50,935 nucleotides of DNA, taken from contig HF993343.1 in the NCBI GenBank assembly GCA_000433875.1, positions 1 to 50,935 on the forward strand, written 5' to 3'. The notes under the pieces are model-generated. The model did no database searches. It was not told the DNA's origin and was given only the letters and a program-made list of their open reading frames with translations. The position numbers and the translations under genes are program-made. Positions 25,012-32,607 of this stretch are shown in pieces. How positions within the stretch are numbered: the first letter of the stretch is position 1; every line of letters starts with the position of its first letter. Source of the DNA: Firmicutes bacterium CAG:884 (GTDB lineage: Bacteria; Bacillota_I; Bacilli_A; RF39; UBA660).

Positions 25012-25668
25012 ATGATATGGGGAATAATATTTATAATAATTGGACTAGTATTAGGAGTTAATGCACTAGGAATCGCTAAAATAGACATATTCTTTGACGG
25101 CTGGTGGACACTATTTATAATCATACCATGCTTAGTAGGACTCTTTAAAGACAAAGACAAAACAGGAAGCATTATCGGTATATTAATAGGCGTAGTATTA
25201 CTATTAAGCACTCAAGGAATATTAGACTTTGAAATAGCTTGGAAACTAGCACTACCAACAATATTAATACTAATCGGACTATCAATTATATTAAAAAATA
25301 CAATAAATAAAAAAGATTTTGAAACTATAAAAAAATTAAATAACGATTCCAAAGAAGAAGTATGCGCAACCTTTACAACTCAAACAATCGAATATGACGA
25401 TGAAAAATTTAAAGGAACAAACCTAACAGCCGTATTTGGAGCCATAAAATGTGATTTAAGAAAAGCAATAATAAAAAAAGACATTGTTATAAACGCAAAC
25501 GCAACATTCGGAGGAATTGAAATCTATATACCCGAAAACGTAAATATAAAAATAAAATCAACCTCAATCTTTGGCGGTGTAGATGAAAAAAAGAAAAATA
25601 AAGTTGAAGAAGGACCAACAATCTATATAAATGCAAGCTGCCTATTTGGAGGAGTAGATATTAAATGA
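25012..25668 (+). CDS. LiaF-like membrane protein
   Basis: A 218-residue protein. Its first half has four short hydrophobic segments with WWTLFIIIPCLVGL, typical of the LiaF/LiaI (DUF5668) membrane region. Its second half is a beta-rich domain with repeats of NLTAVFGAIKCDLR, NATFGGIEIYIPENV and CLFGGVDIK, as in the LiaF C-terminal (DUF2154) fold. LiaF family proteins hold the cell-envelope-stress kinase LiaS in check, but no two-component genes lie nearby. AAGGAG precedes the ATG. The stop overlaps the next start as ATGA. Confidence 0.8.
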   Translation: MIWGIIFIIIGLVLGVNALGIAKIDIFFDGWWTLFIIIPCLVGLFKDKDKTGSIIGILIGVVLLLSTQGILDFEIAWKLALPTILILIGLSIILKNTINKKDFETIKKLNNDSKEEVCATFTTQTIEYDDEKFKGTNLTAVFGAIKCDLRKAIIKKDIVINANATFGGIEIYIPENVNIKIKSTSIFGGVDEKKKNKVEEGPTIYINASCLFGGVDIK

Positions 25669-26456
25669 CAAATACTCAAAAATTAATCAAAATATGCGCA
25701 CAAGCATTCGCAATCTTTCTAATAATAACAATAATATCAGCAATAGCATCAACAATATACATAGTAGGAACCGCACTTATGCCATCTAAAAATACTGAAT
25801 TAAAAGAAACAATATGCGATAACTATCAAGGAAATATAGATTATCTCGAGATGAGTATAGGAGCAAGTAACATTGAAGTAAAAAAAGCAAATACATTCAA
25901 AATAGAAACAAATAACGTAAAACTAAAATGTAAAGCAAACAACAATTCAATAATTATAGATGAAAAAAATGTCCTTAATTTCACAAAAAAAGGTAAAGTA
26001 ATAGTATACTTACCAGAAATGGATAAAGTAGACATCGAAGTAGGTGCAGGCTTATTAGAAATAGAAGACATAAAAACAAATAAACTAAAATTAAACTTAG
26101 GAGCTGGAAAAACAATAATAAACAATTTAAATGTAACAACCGCAACAATAGATGCTGGAGCCGGAAGCTTTGAAATCAAAAAAGGTATAATTGATGACCT
26201 TGACTTCGATATGGGAGTAGGAAGTGTCTATATAAAATCAAAACTAAATAAAGCAGACATTGACTCAGGAATTGGCACACTAAATATAGACCTAATAGGA
26301 AATGAAACAGATCATCTACTAGATATATCAAAAGGAATCGGTCAAATAAAAGTAATGAATCAAATAATCGAACGCGATGAAATAATCGGAAACGGAAACA
26401 AAAAAATCAAAATAGATGGCGGAATAGGAAACATCAAAATTAATTTTATTCAATAA
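25665..26456 (+). CDS. DUF4097-type beta-solenoid membrane protein
   Basis: A 263-residue protein with one N-terminal membrane segment (about 14-37). A beta-solenoid follows, made of repeated strands such as VDIEVGAGLLEIEDI, LKLNLGAGKTIINNL, ATIDAGAGSFEIKKG and ADIDSGIGTLNIDL. This matches the DUF4097 putative adhesin family, often encoded beside LiaF or PspC-like genes in envelope-stress operons. It overlaps its LiaF-like neighbour by four bases, so the two are translated together. The biochemical role is unknown. Confidence 0.75.
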   Translation: MTNTQKLIKICAQAFAIFLIITIISAIASTIYIVGTALMPSKNTELKETICDNYQGNIDYLEMSIGASNIEVKKANTFKIETNNVKLKCKANNNSIIIDEKNVLNFTKKGKVIVYLPEMDKVDIEVGAGLLEIEDIKTNKLKLNLGAGKTIINNLNVTTATIDAGAGSFEIKKGIIDDLDFDMGVGSVYIKSKLNKADIDSGIGTLNIDLIGNETDHLLDISKGIGQIKVMNQIIERDEIIGNGNKKIKIDGGIGNIKINFIQ

Positions 26457-26460
26457 TAAA

Positions 26461-26491
26461 AGAAGAAAAAGACAAAATTTTTCTTCTTTTT
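26461..26491 (+). terminator. Terminator of the LiaF/DUF4097 operon
   Basis: Stem AGAAGAAAAA / TTTTTCTTCT (26461-26470 and 26478-26487) plus T. Confidence 0.75.
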
Positions 26492-26589
26492 CTATATCTA
26501 TATTACCATATAAACTAGTATTATTGCCTAAAAAAAACCATAACGTTTTCATTTATTATTCACAATTTCAATTTTTTGTGCAAAAAGTA

Positions 26590-26617
26590 TTGGAATTTTG
26601 TAAAAATGTGCTATAAT
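26590..26617 (+). promoter_or_regulatory. tRNA-Lys promoter
   Basis: TTGGAA (26590-26595), 16-base spacer with TGTGC, TATAAT (26612-26617). Confidence 0.75.
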
Positions 26618-26639
26618 ATTAATGCAAGTAAAATTTTAT

Positions 26640-26715
26640 GGACTGTTAGCTCAGTTGGTAGAGCAACTGACTCTTAATCAGTGGGTCTGGGGTTCGAGCC
26701 CCCAACAGTCCACCA
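26640..26715 (+). tRNA. tRNA-Lys (CTT)
   Basis: Cloverleaf with acceptor GGACTGT / ACAGTCC, anticodon loop CTCTTAA (CTT), T-loop GGTTCGAGCCC and encoded CCA. It has its own promoter and terminator. Confidence 0.96.
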
Positions 26716-26725
26716 TATTAGATTG

Positions 26726-26752
26726 AAAAGCCTTTATTTTATAAGGCTTTTT
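26726..26752 (+). terminator. tRNA-Lys terminator
   Basis: Stem AAAAGCCTT / AAGGCTTTT and T run. Confidence 0.85.
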
Positions 26753-26904
26753 ATTTTTTTTACTCTCAAAATTACTCCGAATTTACAATTAATTCAGAAC
26801 TTCTTGGTCTTTTTGTTTTTTTAAAATAAAACACATCTTTTCAGATGTAATTATATAATAAAATGTAACATTTTAAAAAAGGCTTAACTTTTTTCAAAAT
26901 AGTG

Positions 26905-26933
26905 TTGCCAAATCACTCCATTTATGGTATAGT
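26905..26933 (+). promoter_or_regulatory. Promoter of the candidate small RNA
   Basis: TTGCCA (26905-26910), 17-base spacer, TATAGT (26928-26933): a strong promoter with no open reading frame after it. Confidence 0.65.
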
Positions 26934-26939
26934 AAATAA

Positions 26940-27000
26940 GTCGTTGCGAAACAATACAATGTTTTAAAATGATAAAAATGCAATTTTTAAACATTTTTTT
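26940..27000 (+). ncRNA. Candidate small RNA upstream of the tRNA cluster
   Basis: About 60 bases between a good promoter and a terminator-like hairpin (AATGTTTTAAAA / TTTTTAAACATT, 11 of 12 pairs, then six or seven T). There is no reading frame of note. It could be a true small RNA or simply an aborted upstream transcript of the tRNA operon. Confidence 0.4.
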
Positions 27001-27010
27001 AGAAAAAGTA

Positions 27011-27039
27011 TTGCAATATTAAAAAAAATATTATATACT
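27011..27039 (+). promoter_or_regulatory. Promoter of the tRNA Ile-Asn-Glu-Gly operon
   Basis: TTGCAA (27011-27016), 17-base spacer, TATACT (27034-27039), 13 bases before tRNA-Ile. Confidence 0.75.
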
Positions 27040-27051
27040 TAAGTAGCACGT

Positions 27052-27128
27052 GGGCTTATAGCTCAGTTGGTTAGAGCGCTCGTCTGATAAGCGGGAGGTC
27101 GAAGGTTCAAATCCTTCTGGGCCCACCA
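27052..27128 (+). tRNA. tRNA-Ile (GAT)
   Basis: Acceptor GGGCTTA / TGGGCCC with two wobble pairs, anticodon loop with GAT (27086-27088), T-loop GGTTCAAATCC, encoded CCA. Confidence 0.96.
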
Positions 27129-27135
27129 ATATAGT

Positions 27136-27212
27136 GCCTCAATAGCTCAGTCGGTTAGAGCATTTGACTGTTAATCAAAGGGTCGTAGGTTCGAGTCCTA
27201 CTTGGGGCGCCA
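27136..27212 (+). tRNA. tRNA-Asn (GTT)
   Basis: Acceptor GCCTCAA / TTGGGGC, discriminator G, anticodon GTT in GACTGTTAATC, encoded CCA. Seven bases after tRNA-Ile. Confidence 0.95.
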
Positions 27213-27222
27213 TTTATTTTTT

Positions 27223-27299
27223 GGCCAGTTGGTGAAGTGGCTTAACACACTGCCCTTTCACGGCAGCATTCATGGGTCCGAATCCCATACTGGTCACCA
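27223..27299 (+). tRNA. tRNA-Glu (TTC)
   Basis: Acceptor GGCCAGT / ACTGGTC, anticodon stem CTGCC / GGCAG with loop CTTTCAC (TTC), encoded CCA. Confidence 0.94.
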
Positions 27300-27308
27300 T
27301 TTTTTTAT

Positions 27309-27383
27309 GCAGATGTAGTACAACGGTTAGTATATGGCCTTGCCAAGGCTAGGATGCCGGTTCGATTCCGGTCATTTGCTCCA
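27309..27383 (+). tRNA. tRNA-Gly (GCC)
   Basis: Acceptor GCAGATG / CATTTGC, anticodon stem TGGCC / GGCTA with loop TTGCCAA (GCC), discriminator T, encoded CCA. The acceptor has a G-T pair, as in several other tRNAs of this cluster. Confidence 0.94.
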
Positions 27384-27393
27384 TAAAAAAGTT

Positions 27394-27415
27394 ACACCAT
27401 AAATGGTGTTTTTTT
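27394..27415 (+). terminator. tRNA operon terminator
   Basis: Stem ACACCAT / ATGGTGT (27394-27400 and 27403-27409) and seven T. Confidence 0.88.
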
Positions 27416-27470
27416 ATGCAGTAAATGACCAATAACCCACTTCACTCCCCAAAAAATATAAAAATAAAAT

Positions 27471-28223
27471 TCATATATTATTTTTAGCCTTAAATTTAAT
27501 AATGTCTTCCTTTATATAATCCCACCTCGCGCAAACTATATATCTATCACGATAATTATTTGAAGTACCCCCTAAAATCCTTTTTTTCGGTCCAATCGTC
27601 AAACAAGCAATATGAGGCGAAGCAAATTGCATACACCTTTTAGAAAGAATAAGATCATATAAATCATATTTCTTTATCCAAACATAATCATTAACAGTAC
27701 CACAAACCAAAGCATCAATATCATAATCAGAATTTCTTCCTCTAATAACAAACCGATCAATCATATCAACAATTATCCTTGTCTTATTGATAGCACGATT
27801 AAATAAATCTATATCATCCTGATATAACTCTTTATACTCAGCAGCACTCAATCTCTTAGAAAAATCAAGACACCCATTATCATCCTTCATATAACCATAA
27901 TGATAATCAACATATTTATCAATAATTTTATAGGGAATTCCCATATTACCCAAATATCTCTCAAACTCCTGTAACTGCTCGTGATGCATAGAATTACTAT
28001 TCCCACACTTTAAACTAACATTCTTTATATGATTCTTATACTTAATAAATATGTCAGTTTTTTGAACCATTTTATTCTTCCAACACTTAATAGGTTCCCT
28101 AGAATCAATATCTTCACCAAACAAATCCCTCAAAAATCTCTGCGATTTATCATCCAAATTACACAAGAACCTATTATTAAACAACTCCACAAAATCATAT
28201 TCATTTTGATAACCATAATTCAT
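27471..28223 (-). CDS. Putative PD-(D/E)XK-type nuclease
   Basis: A 250-residue protein, not confidently recognised. Residues around 55-80 read KTDIFIKYKNHIKNVSLKCG followed by NSNSMHHEQLQEF. An acidic residue on one strand, SLK on the next, then a helix with H-x-E-x-L matches the layout of restriction-endonuclease folds (D-Xn-(S/E)xK). A conserved-looking C-terminal half has GRNSDYDIDALVCG and RYIVCARWDYI. The start ATG 28223 is preceded by GAGGAGGG; an earlier frame start falls in the leader hairpin. It is the only minus-strand gene near the tRNAs, has no methylase partner, and could be a solitary acquired nuclease. Confidence 0.5.
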   Translation of the reverse strand: MNYGYQNEYDFVELFNNRFLCNLDDKSQRFLRDLFGEDIDSREPIKCWKNKMVQKTDIFIKYKNHIKNVSLKCGNSNSMHHEQLQEFERYLGNMGIPYKIIDKYVDYHYGYMKDDNGCLDFSKRLSAAEYKELYQDDIDLFNRAINKTRIIVDMIDRFVIRGRNSDYDIDALVCGTVNDYVWIKKYDLYDLILSKRCMQFASPHIACLTIGPKKRILGGTSNNYRDRYIVCARWDYIKEDIIKFKAKNNI

Positions 28224-28236
28224 TTTTTCCCTCCTC

Positions 28237-28267
28237 AAAAAAGAGTACACCCATAAAAGATGTACTC
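28237..28267 (-). terminator. Leader terminator in front of the nuclease-like gene
   Basis: On the minus strand, stem GAGTACA / TGTACTC (28267-28261 and 28249-28243) followed by six T, ending just before the ribosome site GAGGAGGG. No minus-strand gene lies upstream, so it fits an attenuator. Confidence 0.65.
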
Positions 28268-28362
28268 GAATAGATATATTTTCTCATCTAAAATATAAAT
28301 TATCGACATAAATTGTAAATATAACACACCTAATCGTATGATGAGCCATTAAGCGCAAAACA

Positions 28363-28391
28363 ATTATAACAAAACATTTTCAAAACCGCAA
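28363..28391 (-). promoter_or_regulatory. Promoter of the nuclease-like gene
   Basis: On the minus strand, TTGCGG (28391-28386), 17-base spacer, TATAAT (28368-28363). It gives a leader of about 130 bases that ends in the attenuator-like hairpin. Confidence 0.6.
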
Positions 28392-28445
28392 CCAAAATAT
28401 ACAAAAAAATCAAAAAAATTGTAGTGTAAAGTTTTACAAAACCAC

Positions 28446-28474
28446 TTGCTTATTTACAAGCAGTATGATACAAT
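28446..28474 (+). promoter_or_regulatory. Promoter of the 6S-like RNA
   Basis: TTGCTT (28446-28451), 17-base spacer ending TGA, TACAAT (28469-28474). Start of transcription is expected near 28481. Confidence 0.65.
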
Positions 28475-28480
28475 ATGATT

Positions 28481-28655
28481 GTCTAAAGGTAGAGTTATTA
28501 TAATAAATCTACAAAATATGACATTGGGAATTTAATTTGTAAATGGTGTTGAACGCTCAATGCTTTATACTGAGAATCCTAAAGTTTACAATGTAATGCC
28601 CACTTTGAATCTGGGTTTTATCCTAGAAAACTCACTTTAGATAAAAACAAGATAA
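28481..28655 (+). ncRNA. Candidate 6S-like structured RNA
   Basis: About 175 bases without a convincing reading frame, set between a promoter and a strong terminator. The two ends pair: TCTAAAG (28482-28488) with CTTTAGA (28635-28641), and AGTT (28493-28496) with AACT (28629-28632). Inside, TTTGTAAA pairs with TTTACAA. A small hairpin CCCA-CTTTGAATC-TGGG lies on the 3' side, where 6S RNAs carry a hairpin in the central bubble. 6S RNA mimics an open promoter and binds RNA polymerase. The class is an inference from shape; another structured RNA is possible. The stretch 28268-28440 shows only the promoters. Confidence 0.45.
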
Positions 28656-28683
28656 AAATGTGTATATTACACATTTTTTTTCT
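28656..28683 (+). terminator. Terminator of the 6S-like RNA
   Basis: Stem AAATGTGTA / TACACATTT with loop TAT (28656-28676) and a T run. Confidence 0.88.
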
Positions 28684-28730
28684 TTCAAAAATAAACCAAA
28701 TATGATATTATAGATAGTAGAGGTGAAGTT

Positions 28731-29240
28731 ATGGTAGATAAAATAGTAAAAGCAATAGTAGGCCTATTCGGAGGAAGTGCAGCAACAGGAGGAAAACAAC
28801 TAATAGTATTCATTATATCCCTAATGCCAATACTAGAATTAAGAGGAGGTCTAATAGCCGCATCAATCCTAAAACTGGACCCTTGGCAAAGCTATATAAT
28901 AAGTATCATCGGTAATATCTTACCAATCCCATTTATCCTATGGTTTATAAAAAAAATAATCAACTGGATGCGCACAAAAAAATGCTTCGCAAAACTAACA
29001 AATTGGTTAGATAAAAAAGTTGAAAAGAATAAAACATCAATTGAAAAATATGGCTTCTGGGGATTAGTACTATTTGTTGGCATACCACTACCAGGAACAG
29101 GTGCTTGGACCGGATCACTAATTGCCAGCCTTTTAGATATGGATAAGAAAAAATCATTTCCTGCAATCTTACTAGGTGTTTTTATGGCCAGCATTATAAT
29201 GATGCTAGTATCATTCGGTATCATCGGAAACATATTTTAG
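28731..29240 (+). CDS. COG2426 small multidrug-export family membrane protein
   Basis: A 169-residue membrane protein with about four hydrophobic segments. MPILELRGGLIAA (31-43) and GIPLPGTGAWTGSLIASLL (near 118-136) are the twin signatures of the Sm_multidrug_ex/COG2426 family, which has a DedA-like re-entrant fold. The name reflects old annotation; transport of drugs is not established. The next gene, an ArsB/NhaD-type permease, begins eight bases downstream, so both share one transcript. Confidence 0.85.
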   Translation: MVDKIVKAIVGLFGGSAATGGKQLIVFIISLMPILELRGGLIAASILKLDPWQSYIISIIGNILPIPFILWFIKKIINWMRTKKCFAKLTNWLDKKVEKNKTSIEKYGFWGLVLFVGIPLPGTGAWTGSLIASLLDMDKKKSFPAILLGVFMASIIMMLVSFGIIGNIF

Positions 29241-29247
29241 GTGAAAT

Positions 29248-30396
29248 ATGATAGAAGGCATAATAACAGGACTTTACACCCTAGCATCTCTAATAAAAAA
29301 TAAAATACTCGCGGTAATTATTCTCACACTTGGCCTAATATATTTAATAGCAACAAACTATTTAAATATAGACATTATAAGAAATATAGATTTTAACAGT
29401 ATTATGATTCTACTAGGAACCTATGGCGTATCAAAAATGTTTTTAAAAACAAACTTTATAGAATATCTAATAAACTCAGTAGTAGAAAGAGCATCAACAT
29501 ATAAATCATTAATAATTCTATTAATGACAATATCATTTATTGTATCAGGTCTAATAAACAACATAATAGTATTAGCATTCCTAATACCACTCATAGAAGA
29601 AATAATAAAAAAGAACAATATTAAATCAGAACTATTAATTGAAAACATAATTATATCATCAATACTAGGAAGCATAAGCACACTAACGGGCTCAAATAAT
29701 ACAATAATAATGGCATCTTACCTAAATATGAACTTCCTAGACTTTTTCTTTTATGACAATAGAATAGGTATATACATAATCACACTTATAATGTTCTTCA
29801 TTCAAATACTTATTGTAAACATCTCCGTAAAAAATGAAGACTTTATCGGAACAACCAAAGAAGTAGAAATTAAAAATCAATTCAATGTATATTTATTCCT
29901 AACAATGATTGCCTTACTATTAATATCATCCCTAATAAACATCAAGTACTTAAGTGGCATAACAACAATACTATGCCTAATAGTAGGCCTAATCAAAAAT
30001 AAAAAAATGGAAAAACTTAATTATGACAGCATAATAATATATGCTCTAATGTTTATCTACATATCCATAATAAAAAATATGGCATATCTAGACACCATAA
30101 CAAACATAATAATCAAACTCGATTCACAAGCCCTTATATATACATTAATATTTGTTATATCAATAGGACTTTCATTCGTATGTGATCAAGTATTTGTATT
30201 TTATTTCTTAACCACATTAATCCCTAAAATAGTATTAAAAACAAATTTAATACCGATGCCACTAATATATATAACATATTTTGGCCTAATTGCTGGATTA
30301 TTTAAACGAAAAGAAATAAAAAGCATAACAGCATATCAAACAATAATATGTATGCTAGTATCTTCCTATTTCCTAGTAGCATTCCTATACTTCTAA
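29248..30396 (+). CDS. ArsB/NhaD-type anion permease
   Basis: A 382-residue protein with ten or more hydrophobic segments and the two-repeat layout of the ion-transporter superfamily. Helpful motifs are NNIIVLAFLIPLI and LTGSNNTIIMAS in the first half, and SIGLSFVCDQVFVFYFLTTLIP near the end of the second, resembling the paired N/S/T-rich re-entrant loops. The substrate might be a dicarboxylate or an oxyanion, but nothing shows which. It starts at ATG 29248 behind AGGTGA. Confidence 0.7.
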   Translation: MIEGIITGLYTLASLIKNKILAVIILTLGLIYLIATNYLNIDIIRNIDFNSIMILLGTYGVSKMFLKTNFIEYLINSVVERASTYKSLIILLMTISFIVSGLINNIIVLAFLIPLIEEIIKKNNIKSELLIENIIISSILGSISTLTGSNNTIIMASYLNMNFLDFFFYDNRIGIYIITLIMFFIQILIVNISVKNEDFIGTTKEVEIKNQFNVYLFLTMIALLLISSLINIKYLSGITTILCLIVGLIKNKKMEKLNYDSIIIYALMFIYISIIKNMAYLDTITNIIIKLDSQALIYTLIFVISIGLSFVCDQVFVFYFLTTLIPKIVLKTNLIPMPLIYITYFGLIAGLFKRKEIKSITAYQTIICMLVSSYFLVAFLYF

Positions 30397-30425
30397 ATAG
30401 AACAAAATTAAAATATTTAAAAACA

Positions 30426-30455
30426 AGAACTATCCCAAACAAGATAGTTCTTTTA
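30426..30455 (+). terminator. Permease operon terminator
   Basis: Perfect stem AAGAACTATC / GATAGTTCTT with T after it. Confidence 0.8.
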
Positions 30456-30522
30456 ATCATAATTTAATAAAAAAAATTACTTTTGCAAGCAATTATAAAA
30501 AATAATAACCATTAAAAATAAA

Positions 30523-30613
30523 TGGCGGAGCAGGAGGGATTTGAACCCTCGCACCGGTATCCCGATCTACACCCTTAGCAGGGGCGCCTCTTCAGCCTCT
30601 TGAGTACTACTCC
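30523..30613 (-). tRNA. tRNA-Ser (GCT)
   Basis: Long variable arm, acceptor GGAGTAG / CTGCTCC, anticodon GCT in CCCTGCTAAGGG, encoded CCA. A 91-base class II tRNA. Confidence 0.95.
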
Positions 30614-30628
30614 AAAACTACAAATACA

Positions 30629-30657
30629 ATTTTACATTATTTTTTTTTATATGTCAA
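30629..30657 (-). promoter_or_regulatory. tRNA-Ser promoter
   Basis: On the minus strand, TTGACA (30657-30652), 17-base spacer, TAAAAT (30634-30629). Confidence 0.7.
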
Positions 30658-30661
30658 CAAA

Positions 30662-30685
30662 AATGAGTTAATTATATAACTCATT
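30662..30685 (-). terminator. Terminator of the ZnuA-like gene
   Basis: Stem AATGAGTTA / TAACTCATT with T run on the minus strand, overlapping the end of the gene. Confidence 0.7.
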
Positions 30686-31525
30686 CTTTAATTTCTCAAT
30701 ATTTTCATTCATAATTGTTAAATAATTCGCACCGTTGTTGCGTTCTTCACTAGTTAAATTAGAAAGAGTATGAATATAAACAACCTCAACTTTGTACTCA
30801 TCAACCAAAGCCTTTACATTTTCATCAAGCTCCTCATCCTTACGAGCAAAAATATAGCTTATCTTTTTTTCACTCATCAAACTCTTAATATCATTCAAAG
30901 TCTTATTAGTCAAACTATCCTTATCAAGTGAAAGAACATTAATATTATACTTTTTCAAAAACTTAAATAAATCATCAGTAACAACAATCGTATTAAAATC
31001 AGCATTCGTACCAATAACAGTCAAATTAGCATCCAATTTTGAAGCATCCAATTTTAAGGCATCATAATTAGCCTTTATTTCCTCAATCAAATAATAATTA
31101 GAAATATATTCCTCAAACCCATTTCTAATATTCTGCGTTAACTGTAAAAAGTTGGAAGGATCAAGCCATAACTCCTCATTACCATAACTAGTCTTCATAC
31201 TAAGCGAAGCATTAATAATCTTCAAATTCTTATTATGCTCAAACAAAGGAACAACATAATCTTTCTCAGCACTTAAACCATTAAAAATATAAAGTCCAGC
31301 CTCACTATAATCAGCAAGTTGCTTATCAGTTAAACTCGGATAAGTAAAAGGATCAACACCATTAGGATAAATACTCTTAATTGTACCATTTTCCCCATAT
31401 AACCTACTAGTTATATATTCAAGAGGATAAACAGTCGTATAAATACTCGCACCCTCCATTGTATCTCTCTTAAGACACCCCGTCAAACCAAATAAAATTA
31501 GTAAAAAAACTAATACTTTTTTCAT
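30668..31525 (-). CDS. ZnuA-like substrate-binding lipoprotein lacking metal ligands
   Basis: A 285-residue lipoprotein (lipobox LTGC, Cys17) of the zinc/manganese ABC-receptor (ZnuA/PsaA) fold. The framework is clear: IYTTVYPLEYITSRL, GVDPFTYPSL (57-66), ELWLDPSN (118-125) and a C-terminal TLSNLTSEER then YLTIMNENIEKL. The normal His of DPHxYxP is Phe60, and the His of PHxWLDP is Glu118; the third His site is also not evident. No permease or ATPase gene is adjacent. Either it no longer binds Zn/Mn, or it binds another ligand. A -10 TATAAT and GGTGAT lie upstream on the minus strand. Confidence 0.8.
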   Translation of the reverse strand: MKKVLVFLLILFGLTGCLKRDTMEGASIYTTVYPLEYITSRLYGENGTIKSIYPNGVDPFTYPSLTDKQLADYSEAGLYIFNGLSAEKDYVVPLFEHNKNLKIINASLSMKTSYGNEELWLDPSNFLQLTQNIRNGFEEYISNYYLIEEIKANYDALKLDASKLDANLTVIGTNADFNTIVVTDDLFKFLKKYNINVLSLDKDSLTNKTLNDIKSLMSEKKISYIFARKDEELDENVKALVDEYKVEVVYIHTLSNLTSEERNNGANYLTIMNENIEKLKNELYN

Positions 31526-31575
31526 ATAATCACCAAAATAATTATACTATTTTAATAAAAAAAAGTAAATGCCAA

Positions 31576-31604
31576 TTGTAAAGTAATAAAAAATCGTGTA
31601 CAAT
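31576..31604 (+). promoter_or_regulatory. rnc promoter
   Basis: TTGTAA (31576-31581), 17-base spacer ending in GTG, TACAAT (31599-31604). Confidence 0.65.
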
Positions 31605-31626
31605 ATATATGAAAAGAGGTGAAAAA

Positions 31627-32283
31627 ATGTTCGAAGGATTAAACATAGAAACCAGTAACCCTAAATTATATGAAGAAGCCTTTACCCATACATCATATGC
31701 CAATGAAAATGACACAAATAGTTATGAAAGACTTGAATATTTAGGCGACGCCGTACTTGAACTTATTATGAGTGAATATTTGTATAAAAAGACAAATTAT
31801 GAAGAAGGAACAATGACAAAACTCAGATCTGCCTATGTCTGTGAAGATGCTTTGTATGAGTATTCACTTAAATTAGGTTTAAATAACTATTTAAGACTAG
31901 GCCACGGCGAGAAAGAACACGGCGGCAAATATAGAAAAGCAATAGTTGCAGATATATTTGAAGCCTTTATCGGGGCAATGTACCTAGACAAAGGATTAGA
32001 CTACGTAAGAAATTACCTAAACGAAAAAGTAATATCACACATCAACAACAATTATGAATACTTCCACGACTATAAAACCAAATTACAAGAATTAGTCCAA
32101 ACAGACAGAAAAAGCCTAGAATATATTCTAGTCAAAGAAGAAGGACCAGCCCACGATAAAACATTTGAAGTCGAAGTAAGAATTGATGGAATCCTATATG
32201 GAAAAGGAATCGGTAATAGCAAGAAAAAAGCTGAACAAGAAGCAGCAAAAGAAGCATTAGAAAAGAGGGCAAAAAATGCTTAG
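31627..32283 (+). CDS. rnc: Ribonuclease III
   Basis: RNase III cleaves double-stranded RNA in rRNA maturation and mRNA turnover. The 218-residue protein has the signature ERLEYLGDAVLEL near residue 34 and the second acidic cluster DIFEAFIGAMYLD near 110. The C-terminal dsRNA-binding domain runs from KTKLQELVQ to the AEQEAAKEAL helix. The start is ATG 31627 behind AGAGGTG; an earlier in-frame ATG lies within the promoter region. It overlaps the next gene by eight bases. Confidence 0.96.
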   Translation: MFEGLNIETSNPKLYEEAFTHTSYANENDTNSYERLEYLGDAVLELIMSEYLYKKTNYEEGTMTKLRSAYVCEDALYEYSLKLGLNNYLRLGHGEKEHGGKYRKAIVADIFEAFIGAMYLDKGLDYVRNYLNEKVISHINNNYEYFHDYKTKLQELVQTDRKSLEYILVKEEGPAHDKTFEVEVRIDGILYGKGIGNSKKKAEQEAAKEALEKRAKNA

Positions 32284-32593
32284 AATAAAAAGGTTAGATA
32301 AATTAACAGATAGAAGCGTGCCATATGAAATATTTCTAAACGACATAAAATTAGGCGAAATAAAAAACAATGACATCGCACTCTATGACTTAAAAAATGG
32401 TGATTATAATTTGTATGTAAAATGCGGAGAAATGATAAGCGATAAAGTAACATTCAGTTATGACGACCACTCAACAATAGAACTAGAATGCTTTCCTAAA
32501 TACTCGGACAGCAAAATAGTAAAAGCATTCTATAAAACAATAATGAATAAAAAAGGAATAACATTAAATAAAGTAAAAGATTTTTACGTTTAA
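32276..32593 (+). CDS. Hypothetical protein downstream of rnc
   Basis: Not recognised. A 105-residue protein whose first 75 residues look like a small beta-sandwich (alternating hydrophobic strands IFLNDIKLGEI, LYDLKNGDYNLYVKC, VTFSYDD, TIELECF), with a basic helix at the end. No signal or membrane segment. It overlaps rnc and lies 14 bases before yebC, so it is translated as part of that operon. Confidence 0.65.
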   Translation: MLRIKRLDKLTDRSVPYEIFLNDIKLGEIKNNDIALYDLKNGDYNLYVKCGEMISDKVTFSYDDHSTIELECFPKYSDSKIVKAFYKTIMNKKGITLNKVKDFYV

Positions 32594-32607
32594 AAGGAGG
32601 AAGAAAT

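Noticed and set aside
26770..26800. Near-palindrome CCGAATT / AATTCAG after tRNA-Lys as an integration site
   Set aside because: No duplicate of the tRNA end and no integrase nearby.
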